From Micromussa lordhowensis (lineage: Eukaryota > Cnidaria > Anthozoa > Scleractinia > Lobophylliidae): a DNA stretch of 64,000 nucleotides. Shown here piece by piece: positions 11,999-23,800 of the stretch. A program made the position numbers and the translations under genes. The notes beneath the pieces were generated by a model, which saw only the letters and a list, made by a program, of their open reading frames with translations, did not search any database and was not told the DNA's origin. The stretch's first letter is position 1. The number at the start of each line of letters is the position of its first letter. Location of the stretch: positions 9,273,426 through 9,337,425 of the forward strand of contig OZ026603.1 of assembly GCA_964020085.1 (NCBI GenBank), in the 5' to 3' direction.

Positions 11999-13020
11999 AA
12001 TCTCTCTGCTCATTTCATTAACCACTGTTTGGCGGTTTTGTGTAAATTTTTGGGTGATTTTGGGGCATTTTGGAAAAGAGATATTTTTTCCTCAACGGAT
12101 AGGTTAAATTGAGGAAAATGTGAAATGTTGAAGATTGAAATTTGAAGTGAAGAATTAGTAGACGGATACCAAACAGTCCCCTAGCAACCTGGGGCTCTCT
12201 GTTGCGGGGGTCAACTGTCTGGTAGTGTTTCCAACCCATCTTAATCCTAACAATTTCCTTTTTTTATATAACTTCAAATTTCACTCCTATTCATGCTTAC
12301 CCCCGCCTTAAACGAAGAGTTAAAATTCGCATGGAAGATAAGTTCCGAGTTCAACTAGTTTATTTTGATCAGTTATACCGGTTACCCTCTCAAAAGCGCA
12401 CCTGTCTTCAACAACACAGCACCCCTGACATAACACGATATCAACATCTTCATCTTACGCGCGGCGTGGTTTCCCGCGAGTCGCGCGCAATAGCAGAACT
12501 ACTGCCTTCGGACACATTTGTAACTCATGAAAACTAAAACTAGAAAAGAAAAATGATTCATGACTTTTTCTTTATTTTCTAATCGCCGTAGAGGTTCTGG
12601 GGGAAGGGGAGGGGAGTCTCAAGGTAGTCCAGACGGGGGAGCTCAAGAATGCCATTTTTTTTCTTGGCCACAAAATCGCGGGGTACGTTGCTTTTGAGGC
12701 AGCCCGCGTTTTTTCTCGCGGGAAATACATGTAGCGGACATGTAGCGTGAAAATTGAAAGAAAGGTTTTTTAGCGGAACGACTGTTTCCGAAAACAGAAG
12801 TTTTCCATGTAAAAAATGAAAACTCATCTCTATTGTTGTGTCAGCAAACCGATAGTGGAGTTGATATTACGTTTCAACGGCAGAACATGAAAGAAAAACG
12901 ACAGGGAGCAAGAATATACATGCAAAGAAGTAGCCAAGAAGATCACGAAAGGAAGCGAAACAGTACTAAATAAGAAAGGCGGCGGAAAGATTAGTTCATT
13001 TCAGTCTTCACAACTTTTGC
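11999..13020. other. Intergenic DNA between SLC26-A and SLC26-B
   Basis: I recognise no exon or repeat family here. The open frames at 12018-12239, 12331-12537 and 12579-12827 look like chance. Confidence 0.4.
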
Positions 13021-13030
13021 TGGAAGTTTC

Positions 13031-13265
13031 TTTTCTTTCTGAAGGTATCAAGTCGTTGAAAGGTGTCAGATTCACTTCGGTTGTTGGCTGTAACCAAGAC
13101 AAAATGAGGGACAGTCCCTCATTTTCTCTTGCTGTAACTCCCAGAGGATGAAAGAGGATGAAAGGTGTCAATTCAATTGGGCGCGAGATTCACTTCGGTT
13201 GCTGGCTGTAACCAAGAGAAAATGAGGGACAGTTCCTCATTTTCTCTTGCTGTAACCCCCAGAGG
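13031..13265. repeat. Tandem duplication, unit about 110 bp
   Basis: The block GATTCACTTCGGTTG(T/C)TGGCTG, TAACCAAGA(C/G)AAAATGAGGG and CTCATTTTCTCTTGCTGTAAC occurs twice in a row (from about 13070 and about 13190). Each copy contains the small palindrome GAGGGACAG(T)CCCTC. Confidence 0.75.
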
Positions 13266-14187
13266 ACTGTTTGTATGTAAGCGGGGATTGTATATTCTTT
13301 TCCTGACTCTTTTGACATTCAAAGTCAAAGCACTAATACCAACAATCCTTTATTTATACACGATTTAGTTTAAAGCAATAGGTTGCTTGTGTGGTCGTGT
13401 TAACATTAAAAACAAAAATATAGGTACAGAAATATCTACAATTCTGACAATTCTAATAGTTCAAATTTCTAATAAAAATAATTCCATAATTCTAATAAAA
13501 CTTAAAACCAGTCATTTCTTGCTTTGCGTTTGAATTGACGTCGCGTTAAAGTCTAATTGTTTAATAAAATTGTCTTTCTAAATTTGGTATAGAATTGCTT
13601 ATAAAATTATCAATATAGTACGAACAAAATCGCGGAGTTACGATCTTGTTACGTCTAAGGTGATACTTTGTGCTCTTTCTAAAAAATGGATTAACATTTA
13701 CTGTCTGTTTTTTATTGCACAGTACAACTTCTATAAAACAACTAGGAAACGTTTCTTTACAAATTTGTTTGCCCATTTTATTGAAAAAATAAATAGAATC
13801 TTGTTTGTGAGAGTATTAAGGAGATAAATATGTTTTCCTTTATACAAATTCGACTAAAACGACGAGAATACAAAAAGTTGCATACTATTCTCTGATTCAG
13901 ATTCTTTTGATGCAAACACTTTTCCATTTGCGGTTCCTGAGTCTTTAAAGAAGGAAAACCTCTGTCTTTTGGTGCCACGGTAAAACAAAATTGTTCACTA
14001 AAAGTCTCTTTAGTCCGTGACCGGAGGGGTAGGGGGAGGTGGGAGGGGGAGGGAGAGGGGGAGGGGGAGAGAGAGGGGAGGGGAGAAGGTTGCACTCAAT
14101 ACTTGACATAAGAGGAAGGGTCTGCTGCCGTGGCTGAGGAGAATACTTCTCAAAGGAGATTTTTTAGAAATTTGTAGATATCACTTA

Positions 14188-14195
<8 letters not shown>
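13266..14195. other. Intergenic AT-rich DNA with a G/A-rich strand tract
   Basis: No gene is recognised. At 14025-14090 there is a GGGGAGGG-type purine tract, which produces a spurious Ser/Pro-rich open frame on the minus strand. Confidence 0.45.
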
Positions 14196-14199
<4 letters not shown>

Positions 14200-14221
<22 letters not shown>

Positions 14222-14408
14222 GAGAGTTTTCATTGGCTTAGCCATCATGGTATATGCCGGAGCAATTATACCATGATCTACAAAAATGGCGAGCGTATGT
14301 ATGATTTTTTGGGCCTTTTTATTTTAATTGTAGTCTAGTTTTCTATATTTTGAGGGCGTTTTTAATAAAACAATTATTTCACTCGCGCTTGTTGGATATG
14401 AGATGATT

Positions 14409-14482
<74 letters not shown>

Positions 14483-14490
14483 TTAATTAT
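14200..14490. mobile_element. Foldback element related to those at 59.6-60.1 kb
   Basis: It begins with TTGGATAATGCAATTC, also found near 59620. It ends with a palindrome, TTGGATATGAGATGATTATAG...CTATC...ATCTCATATCCAA (14392-14462), flanked by CAATTATT...AATAATTGTT. The same palindrome type is at 59990-60115. It is non-coding. Confidence 0.65.
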
Positions 14491-14836
14491 TTATGATATT
14501 TATCAGAGCAGGTTCGAAGGCTTTGAGCGTCATTTCCAACGTAGCTTGGGTCGTGCAGATGAAGGGAAATGACGGCAGGTTGGCGTCCACCACGGGAGAG
14601 AAAAAACGTGAGTCAGCTGAGGCAGGCAAGAGAAATATTACAAACACGTCTCTTTCTCCACATCTTCCGCCCAAATCTAAATGAGAAAATAAAAACCACA
14701 TTTTTTTGGTTGTTTTGATTAATTCCCCATTATTTCCTCGATCGAACGTTTAAAATTTCTAAATCACAAATGACTGAGCTGGAGTTGGTAATTCTCTAAG
14801 AAAAAATAGTAATACAGAATCAATTAAGGTGGTTTC

Positions 14837-17800
14837 TTATAGAATATCGTGACGGTGCGCGGGCTGGGTACTAAATAAATAATGGCGGAAACTCATTCGC
14901 GACTTACTTTCGTCTTCCTCTCCAGAAAAGTCACAGAAATAGGAACCTTTTTCACCAAAGATCCTCCAATTCTTGTTTCCGATTAAAAGCTGCGCGAGAT
15001 CTAGGATAAATGCTTTGTCACAAAGGGAGTTTGATTATCCAGCGAAGATCTCCCGCAGAAACAAATGTTATCTACGGTCTAGATCCATGGCATGGGGTTT
15101 TCAATTTTTTAACTCCCCTTCCTCTTTAAACGGGGTCTTTTATTAAATCTTCTATTTCGTCCCGCCACCTTCAAAAAAATATCACTCCTTTCTATTTTTG
15201 TTGTTGTTCTGTTGTTTTTTGTTTTGATAATGAGACATACCGCATGATCACGTGCTCGCACGGCAGATATTACAGCGTCGTGTATTGATGGAAATATCAC
15301 GTGACGTGGAATTGCAGCTATGACGCCTTTTCCAGAAGAATTTTCAAGCCTCTTGATTAGGTTCGCTATAAAGGAAGGGCAAAAATACGAAATTTAGTTA
15401 TTTGCTGCAAAATGATGATTTGTTTATCATAAAGAAATTACGAAATTCACATAAAAAAAGTTACATCAAGAAGTTAAGTTCACGTGACATAATAGCGACA
15501 CATTAGCAGAGGAAATAAGTGAAGATCTCGCAAGGGTTCTGTGTCTGAGAAAATAGGTGCGCTCAAGAGCCTCTGTCATTAACATAAGCGACCAAACTGA
15601 TCCCTGAAACAAAACAAACTCTGCAATGGGGAGACTGATATTAATAGCTTTCTTCAGTTTATACGACCAGATGCATCGTATATCAACCACTTACATGAAC
15701 AGCCTGCCAAGTATATATGGATTCCAGCCCTGTTAAACTCAGTAACGAGCTGAAATAAGAAAAAAATGGAACAAATTATCTAATGTGAGTTTTACAAACA
15801 TACATACACGCATACATACAACCTTTATTTAAACGCGATAAAAATTTCAAAGCTCACAAGCTTGTGGGGTAGTGTAGTTTTTTTGAACTTCTTAAACTCA
15901 TTAATAATTCATCAAGTTATCACAACTGTGAAGGATGTCTTAATTAGCATAGCTTTTGACGATTTTACTTCTCCGTTTACTCCTTAGTTTTTGTTTCGAT
16001 TGAGAAGATATATCAAACATTCGAGACGGTGTCAAAAATACTTCGCTGCGCATCGTATTTTTAACTCTCTTCTCGGTGTTTGGATATCCCGCTGAAATGT
16101 GGCTTCCTCCAGTGATAATTTACCTAACGGTTACACGTCTATGAAGGGATACTGCTAGTCTCTAGTTGAGCCAGCAGTAATTAGTGCATGAGAATTTGCT
16201 AGCTAAGAAATGAATTTCACGAAGATTCGTCTTGAAATAGAAACTGGATTGAAAATTGAAGGAAAAAGCGTCAGTCTTCGACGTGCCGACAAGTTATTTA
16301 CTCCAATGTCTCGATTCTATGGATATATGCGAATTCGGTAGTGCTAGCTGTTCGTTAAGCTGAAGTTGCCTTAATCATCTCTTGAGTTTCTTGACTTTAT
16401 TTTTCATCGTACGGGAAGATAACAATACAAATTAAATATAAATCCACGATCACGAAAGTTGAAATGCAATAATATGGCTTTAATTTTCCTTTTTTTGATG
16501 CGCATGCGTATTCGTCGGGTATTGAGACTTGTTGTCCCACATGCTTTGCAACAATACGGTCATAAAGTCGCCCCGATTTCACGATAATGATAAGCTCTGG
16601 TTTTCCTTCAACACGCATAAATCTTTCGCCTTTTACTAAAGATTTCCGTGGAGGAGAACAGCTCGAATGAGTCTATAGACTAATTTTTCGTCGCCCTGCC
16701 TTTTGGCGGGGCCTATAACTTGAAAGGAGAATTTTCTAAAACTAAGGTGAACTATGACATTTCGACCACTTCAGATACTTGAGATAAGGGCTCGACCTAG
16801 CAGCGTGATTATAACAGGTTCAGGAGTTTTGGCTCATATGCCAGCAATTTAAACCAACTTACCGATGGTAGCACATGTAATCCTACGGAATCGATGAACG
16901 TAAAACCGCTACAGTCAATAACAACTGTGTGAACAGCATCTTGTGGCTCATCGACTGAAGAAGTATCTGCGATGGGTCCGGCAGGCGTCAGGTTCTAATA
17001 AGAAACAAGCACAGTTAAGCAAGAACAATACTGAAGTACACTCCCTCGACTTGGCTACAGTTTAAGTGCATGTTCCATGGATGAATATCCAAACACGTCT
17101 AGTTTCAGACGGTCAAGCGTCACTTCTCTGGTGTCTTCTGACTAGGCGCTTTGATACTGGGGTTTCCTGAGGCTACGGGTTAGCGGAGGAAACAGCAGAC
17201 AAACATAGTCATTAAAAAAGCACTCCTCCTAGCAACATCCCTAGATTGTCAAGTGGACAGTTGAAGGCCCCGCCGGATAAGAGAATCTAAAAGGGCTATG
17301 GGGACGAAAATCAAACCATTCGGTCTTTATGTATCGCCGAACCAAAAAGAAGTGAGAACGCGGTTGTCGGACAGAGATAAAAGGCTAGAGATTTGTTAAT
17401 ATCAATATTACTTACTCCATTAGCGATCTTTCCATTACAGTTTTGGTCAGCCCCGTCTTCATTCTCAATTAGCTCGACATGCTCGTCAAATTCATTGCTG
17501 TCGGGTTTGATCTCTTTGCGCGGTTGCTGCTGAATACTAGGGTCCAGTCCAGCAGTGGCAATAAGAGCATTTCTGAAACGCTCTGCATTCCCAAAGTAAA
17601 GAGGGGACTCCAATCTTAACACCTTCACTCCAGGGACCTCAAAGGCCTTCAAAAAGAGAACATTACACGGTTAGTGTTCTGTCCTAACTATTCACGGCAA
17701 ACAACAACTAACCTGGCTCTTTCCTAATGCAGAGACTCTTAAGTGGATGGGAGAAATTCAAAAGGATGGCAGAAGGCACCCTGTCGTTCATCGCGTGCTT

Positions 17801-20800
17801 TCTACTTCTCTGTCCCAGGCCGCTACGCACGGATTTTGAAGGGCGCTTCTAAATGAAGCATGGTCGAGCTGATTCAATTAACAAATCTTGCAATTCAGGA
17901 TCAATAATTACGTATACGTACAAACAAAACATACCAAAGGACATTGTTTAATATCACGGTACAACTCGGTTTCTTTCAGTTGTCCAAGTATGGAGAATTT
18001 CGATCTGGCAATAAAACAAACATCACATACTAAAATCTGAAATGGGCTAGTGTTCTAGACTCAGTGTAGTCTCGTTCACCAACCTTCTAATTTTTCTTTT
18101 GATCATCGAGAATACAAGCAAATAAAAACCGCGCGGGAGTGGATCTAGGAGTGGGCATGGGCATTTTTTTCTCCCGCCTCACTCTCATGTGCTCGCTTAG
18201 CAATAAAAGCAAGCTGACAACAACCGAACCACTAGTAGTGTTTAAGGTTATCCTGCTCTATATTTACTTCATTTGCGAACTCCAAACTTCAGTTAATGCT
18301 TCCTAGATATTACAACAGTGCTCCAATTACAATGTTTTGGTTTTTTTGGTACTTTTCGGAAGGATTTACAGCTTGTTCCGAATGAAATGGCGAGATACTG
18401 TTTAGTAATCATAAACTACACCGCAATTTTTAAAAAGATCACGATGTTTTAATTTGAAAGAAATGTTTCGACGTGACTCACATCTTCAGTTGAAAAGGAT
18501 GTTTGATAAACCGTTTGTACTTGCAATGGTTCACCAATCTTCAAACGATTTTCAGCACCATTTGTAATCGACAAAGATGTGAATCACATCGAAACGTGTG
18601 CAAGAAATTGAAAAAAACACATCGCGACCTTTTCAAAAATTGAGAGTTATTTGCTGCTTTCTCGATCGCCGGACCAAAGAACTATATCCCGTTCTAGCCT
18701 AAGCCAGTTGAATCGGCAAAGCCTGTTCAATGATTCAAAGCCTCTCCTGTGTGATTTAGAGTCTTTTGGTCGTTAAAGAAAAAGAAACTAAGGGACAGGC
18801 TTTTTTTTCCTTTTCGCTGACGCATTTTTATTTCGCCGGCTTTATTTCGCTGGCTTTATTTCGCTGTAAGTTGTTTATTCTCACTTGGAAGGTTATGAGT
18901 TAGAAAAAGAGCAAGGAAGATCGGTGAAGAAGAGTTGAGTTTACCTGGAGAGAGTCATAACGACTGCAAACAATGCGCAGATCACCCCCACACCCAGTCC
19001 AACATCCACTCCTAACAGTATCACACCAAAACAAGAGAAAAACCACACCACCTGCAAAAAACGCAGAAACAAATAAGAGATAAACAAACCTTTGTAAAAT
19101 AAATATATCAGTTACGTGCTAGACAGTTAGTCCCGGGATTGAGCACTTCAAGTTTCCTTCCTCCACCCGTCATGCGTTAGGTGTGATTGGCCTATGATTT
19201 GCCAGAACACAATTGAGGCTACGAATGTCCCCTCAGAGGGTTAAACTTCTGAACAATTAGCTATTCATACCCGCCGTGCGCAGCCCATATCTACGAAACA
19301 AGGCAAAAACCTGTTTGATTAAAATATCTTAGCAAGTTGGTTTGAAATTTGTCTTCTCAAGAAATCGACAAATTGAAAAGAAAAACCGGAACGTGAGTTA
19401 GTTAAACTAGTTTAGTTGATGTGAATGGGGCATTACTTACAATACTGGTAAAAGTTATTCCGTTTTGAATGTGCAAAGCAGGAAAAATAATAATAAAAAG
19501 GAATTTGTTGATAGATATTTCTATTAGATGTAACAAAACGGCCTCTTACTGCATCTGGCTTATGTATCTTCCACAAATCTTTTAACCTCGAAAACTGTCT
19601 GAGGAGGCCAATGAGATTAGCAATCACTACTGCAGCAAGGATTGCCTGGAAAGGAAGATGAAATAAACTTGAGCGATAAAAGAAAAGATTTGTACACGAA
19701 AACAATAATTGGAAAAAGTACGCATGCTTTTAGCTACGAGTCGTGCGCCTTTCATTGTAACGATACTGAATTGTGAAAAGGAGATAGGAGACTACACTTG
19801 AAGAGGAGAGCGCCGTAACACTAACGAGACCGGCGTTGTATGAGTATCTCAGTTAGCAGGCTAAGAGATATTCTCCTTGCAGGCGAACGCGAAATAAGCG
19901 TTAGGTCCTAGAAACGGGCTAGATGCCACTCGTTGACGTCATGAAATTTCGCGCCAAATCGACTGAGTGAAGAAAGAATGCAGGGATCCAAGGCAGTGAG
20001 TGTCAGCTCGGGATTATTCTGGCAGTAGTTTCCCTTACCTTGGGAAGATGGAAGAAAAGCGGTGCGATAAACAGCAACACAAGAAGAATCAGAGCAATCA
20101 CAACCACGCTGCACAGCTGTGGAATGGATAAACAAAATGTCAAATACTGCGTTGAACAAAATAATCGGAATCTGTATGAAACCTCTTCAACACATTTACC
20201 AAAAGCAATGTAGCATGGTAGCTCATTATGATATTATAAGTTAATTTCTTTTCTCTATCTGGTGTCTAATTCAGCCCAATTTCATGTATGACGTGTACAC
20301 TGTCCTCTGTGAACATGTGACACGTAATTTTAAGATATATTTAGTTACCACAATCCAGGGGTCTTCTAACCGAGAGGAGGGAGACTGGACCGACACTAGC
20401 TGCAATATTTCTCATGTTAGATTACCTGTGTGTTCGCAAGGTTTTCCTGGACCGCCGTCCGCGCCAAAGCATTACAAATTGGAAAGCAAGAGAAGAATGA
20501 GCCTGCAATATTTCCTGCTCCGTACGCTATGAGCTCCTGAAAAGGAAAGAGCCGCGAGAAAAAAATAAGCTACGAAGTGAAAACAATCTTAGTTCAACAA
20601 ACAAGTTGAAGTCTTTTTTTCTGAATGAAATTCTATTACTATCACCGGTCAAATGTAGCCACGAGCTTTCTCATGTAGCCCAGCCTGTTAGCACGTGCTC
20701 TCTCTACTGATTAATTTCCTATGTGTTTGTCAAACTATACATACCTGGTTTGGGTCGACTGAATAGCCGCGCTTCTTAGCAAACATCTTCGACAGCGAGA

Positions 20801-23800
20801 TGTTTGTAGCAAAAATCACCACAGCGATAACAAAGGCGTCTGAGAAAATGTTCGATAGTCGGGAAAACGAAGGCACGCTCAGAGGGGGTAGCCTAAAATG
20901 GGACAAATAAACGTTGGCTTATTAGGCTTATTAAGAATCACTACAACGATGATTTGATCGTTTACAAAAATTTTTACTCAAGTGCAATTTATCAGTAGGC
21001 AAGCCGGACTCTCCCGTTTTCTCGGGAGCATTATTGCACTCTTGTTTCGCATCTCGTCAGAGGCTGGACGATCCACAAGGGAACGTTTTGAATACAATCT
21101 ACAATTCGCTTCAAATAGTTAACTTACCCTTTTGGTATTTCTCCAATGATCGATACACCAAAATTCGCATTTATTTTGGCACCATACGAGATAGCAGTTC
21201 CAGCAATGACCTGCGGTTCAAATAAGAGAAGAAAAAACGGGATTATTAACAGTTATCTTGTCCTTTATACACGTAGCCCGGTGTGCAGCAGGGAATGGAT
21301 CTACCTTGCGTTTTTTACCTCCCCTATCACTTCCCCGTTTATCCCTGCAACTCAGGCTATTATAAAAGCTTCCAGCAGACAGCTCCCATACAGTGTGACC
21401 CTTTTATTTTACTCCTAGACTACCCGACTAGCAGGAATAGACAAAATTCAGGCTAAGTTCCCTCAAGGTCACTAACTCCTACAATTCGATCCGGGAGACT
21501 CTCATTTTACCCCACTCAAGACTCTTTGCACGGAAGGAAACTGGAAGGGAGTTTCTCAATCGAGTAGAAAGACTACGACATGGTATTCTAACGATCAAAA
21601 TGAAATACATTTAAAACATATCAATTAATCGCCTGAAATGTGTGGCCTTCTAGTGTCAGGATAGGATATATGGATTATTGACCAAGCTTGTTTGGCTAAG
21701 ATGGCTGGATATTGGTAAAGCTCTTTTCCTTTGCGCGTTTGCGTGTTTATGGGCCCAGTCGGAGTCGAGGTCCAAAAACTTGGCTACTCACGGAGCTAGG
21801 CATATAATAAAGATAAATCTTTGCCAGTTACCAGCCTACAGCCTTCTCCACTGATTGTACAATTGTTAGCAAGTTAGACCTGGTTACGTTTTGTTTGTTT
21901 TTTATTTGTCTTATTTACACGGCTCCTCCAGCCTCTTTTAAACACACCGCAACCGTGCTAGCCTTCGTGTAGCCGTACCCACCCCCGAGGAAAAACGGGA
22001 GGGAGGGAACCTTCCCTCGCTCCCGTTTTTCCTCGGGGGGTGGGTACGTCTATACGTAGGCTACAACCGTGCATAAGGTTTCCATATTTCCCTCGCTTTG
22101 CTTCCCTTCCCTTTCCTGTCGACCATCAAACGTCGGGTTTGAAGCGGGAATGGAACAGAAAGATCGAAAGCTTATTCCTTTAGCAACATCTTCTAGATAA
22201 CAATTATACCGGCATTTTCCAACTTCCCCGGACCTTATGTAAGCAAACCCGAACAATGAAAACTGTTACCACAAGAAGTTCTGCTGGTATAGGAAGCTTC
22301 AGTCTGTTCCTGTATCGTTCGTTCACTTGTTTTAGTCCAATCAACGCCCCTAGACAGAGAACGCCGGTGATAATGGCTCCACCATTCACTGAGGTGATAT
22401 TTTTCAACATAAAAATAGCGATCTGAAAGCAAAAAACAACACACTTTAATTAACATTTAATAAGTGTCCAATTAGTGTATAATTAGTTTTTAAATAGTGC
22501 TCTAATGGGGCTAGAATCCAAGGTCTGGGTTGGAAGTCCTTCACATGTTTTGCGCTGTTGTAGTCATGGTAGTAGTGGTGGTTGTACTTCCTGTCAAGTG
22601 GTTGTGGTTATTGCCGTTGACCCAATTTACGGAAATCCAATTCATAGAGCAGTTTTGCCTTGAATGTCTAAAGTATAAGTAGGTCAGGTCTAATTTGGTT
22701 TTGCATCAGAATACGCTAGGTGATTAACTTAAAAACCTGGCGCCACTTTGTCATCCAATCAGTAAAACTAAAACCAATCGCGAATCCCTCGCACATGTTT
22801 TCCCGCGCATTTCGTCAGCTACATGTGTTTGCTTCGAGTTTTGAACGGTTCCCTAGATTGTCCTTTGTGATTGGCCAGAATCATTACTTTGGTTTTGTTT
22901 TTATACACTCAAATGAAAACCGCTCTAAGCTATATTTGTGAAACCAAGTAATAAGTTTATTTACTATATGGCTAGGTCCGCGAGCGGGCGAGATGAACCG
23001 AATCTTGCGCTGTGATTGGCTACGCGAGAGGGTAAGATGGCGCAGCATTTTCAAGACCTCAGTCACAGTTTTTCACTATGCGGACCGACCCTAAGCCGAC
23101 AAATAACATATATGTCTGGCCCACACGAACCTTAACTGAAGCAAGTGGTCCAGTAATCTGCGGAATTTTGAGTCCAAGAATGTGTTTTACTTGACTGACT
23201 ACCACCAGCACCGCTGACCCTGTAGTGAAGCCGCTGATCAGTGGATCTGATAAAAATGTCGCCACAAAACCCAGCTTGGCCGCTCCCATGGCAACCTACA
23301 ACAAAGTAATTCCAGTTATCTGCCTATTGTGCCGAAGGATGTTAGGATGTTCTTAAGGGGAAAAAAGTATTTTTTGAAATCAGCTCGTTTAGTTATTACC
23401 ATTCTGAGTAGTTTTTTTTCTGCTTATTTAAGTTAAACTTTTTTTGCTGTATATTTTATGTACAAAGCAAAATAAATGGTTGGTTGTTAGAAATACATTT
23501 TAAGGGTTGTTAGCCGAAGAAAAGTCAAAACCAAAACGAGAGATACCCAGAAGTAATTCGTTCTCGTCACTAGCATTGGAACACGCACTGCTTTACACGA
23601 ACTGCTTTAGATCACTAATGATCTAAACTAGAACAGATGTAATACATCACACTACCTGGATAATGCCAACAAGCAACGAAAGTGAAATTGCGACTTCCAG
23701 TTTCATTGACTCCATGGGTGTCCATAAGGCACTACCAGAATCCGCTGCGGTGGGACTGGACACCGAAGAATTTCCAGGAGTAGGACTGGGGTTTGATGGC

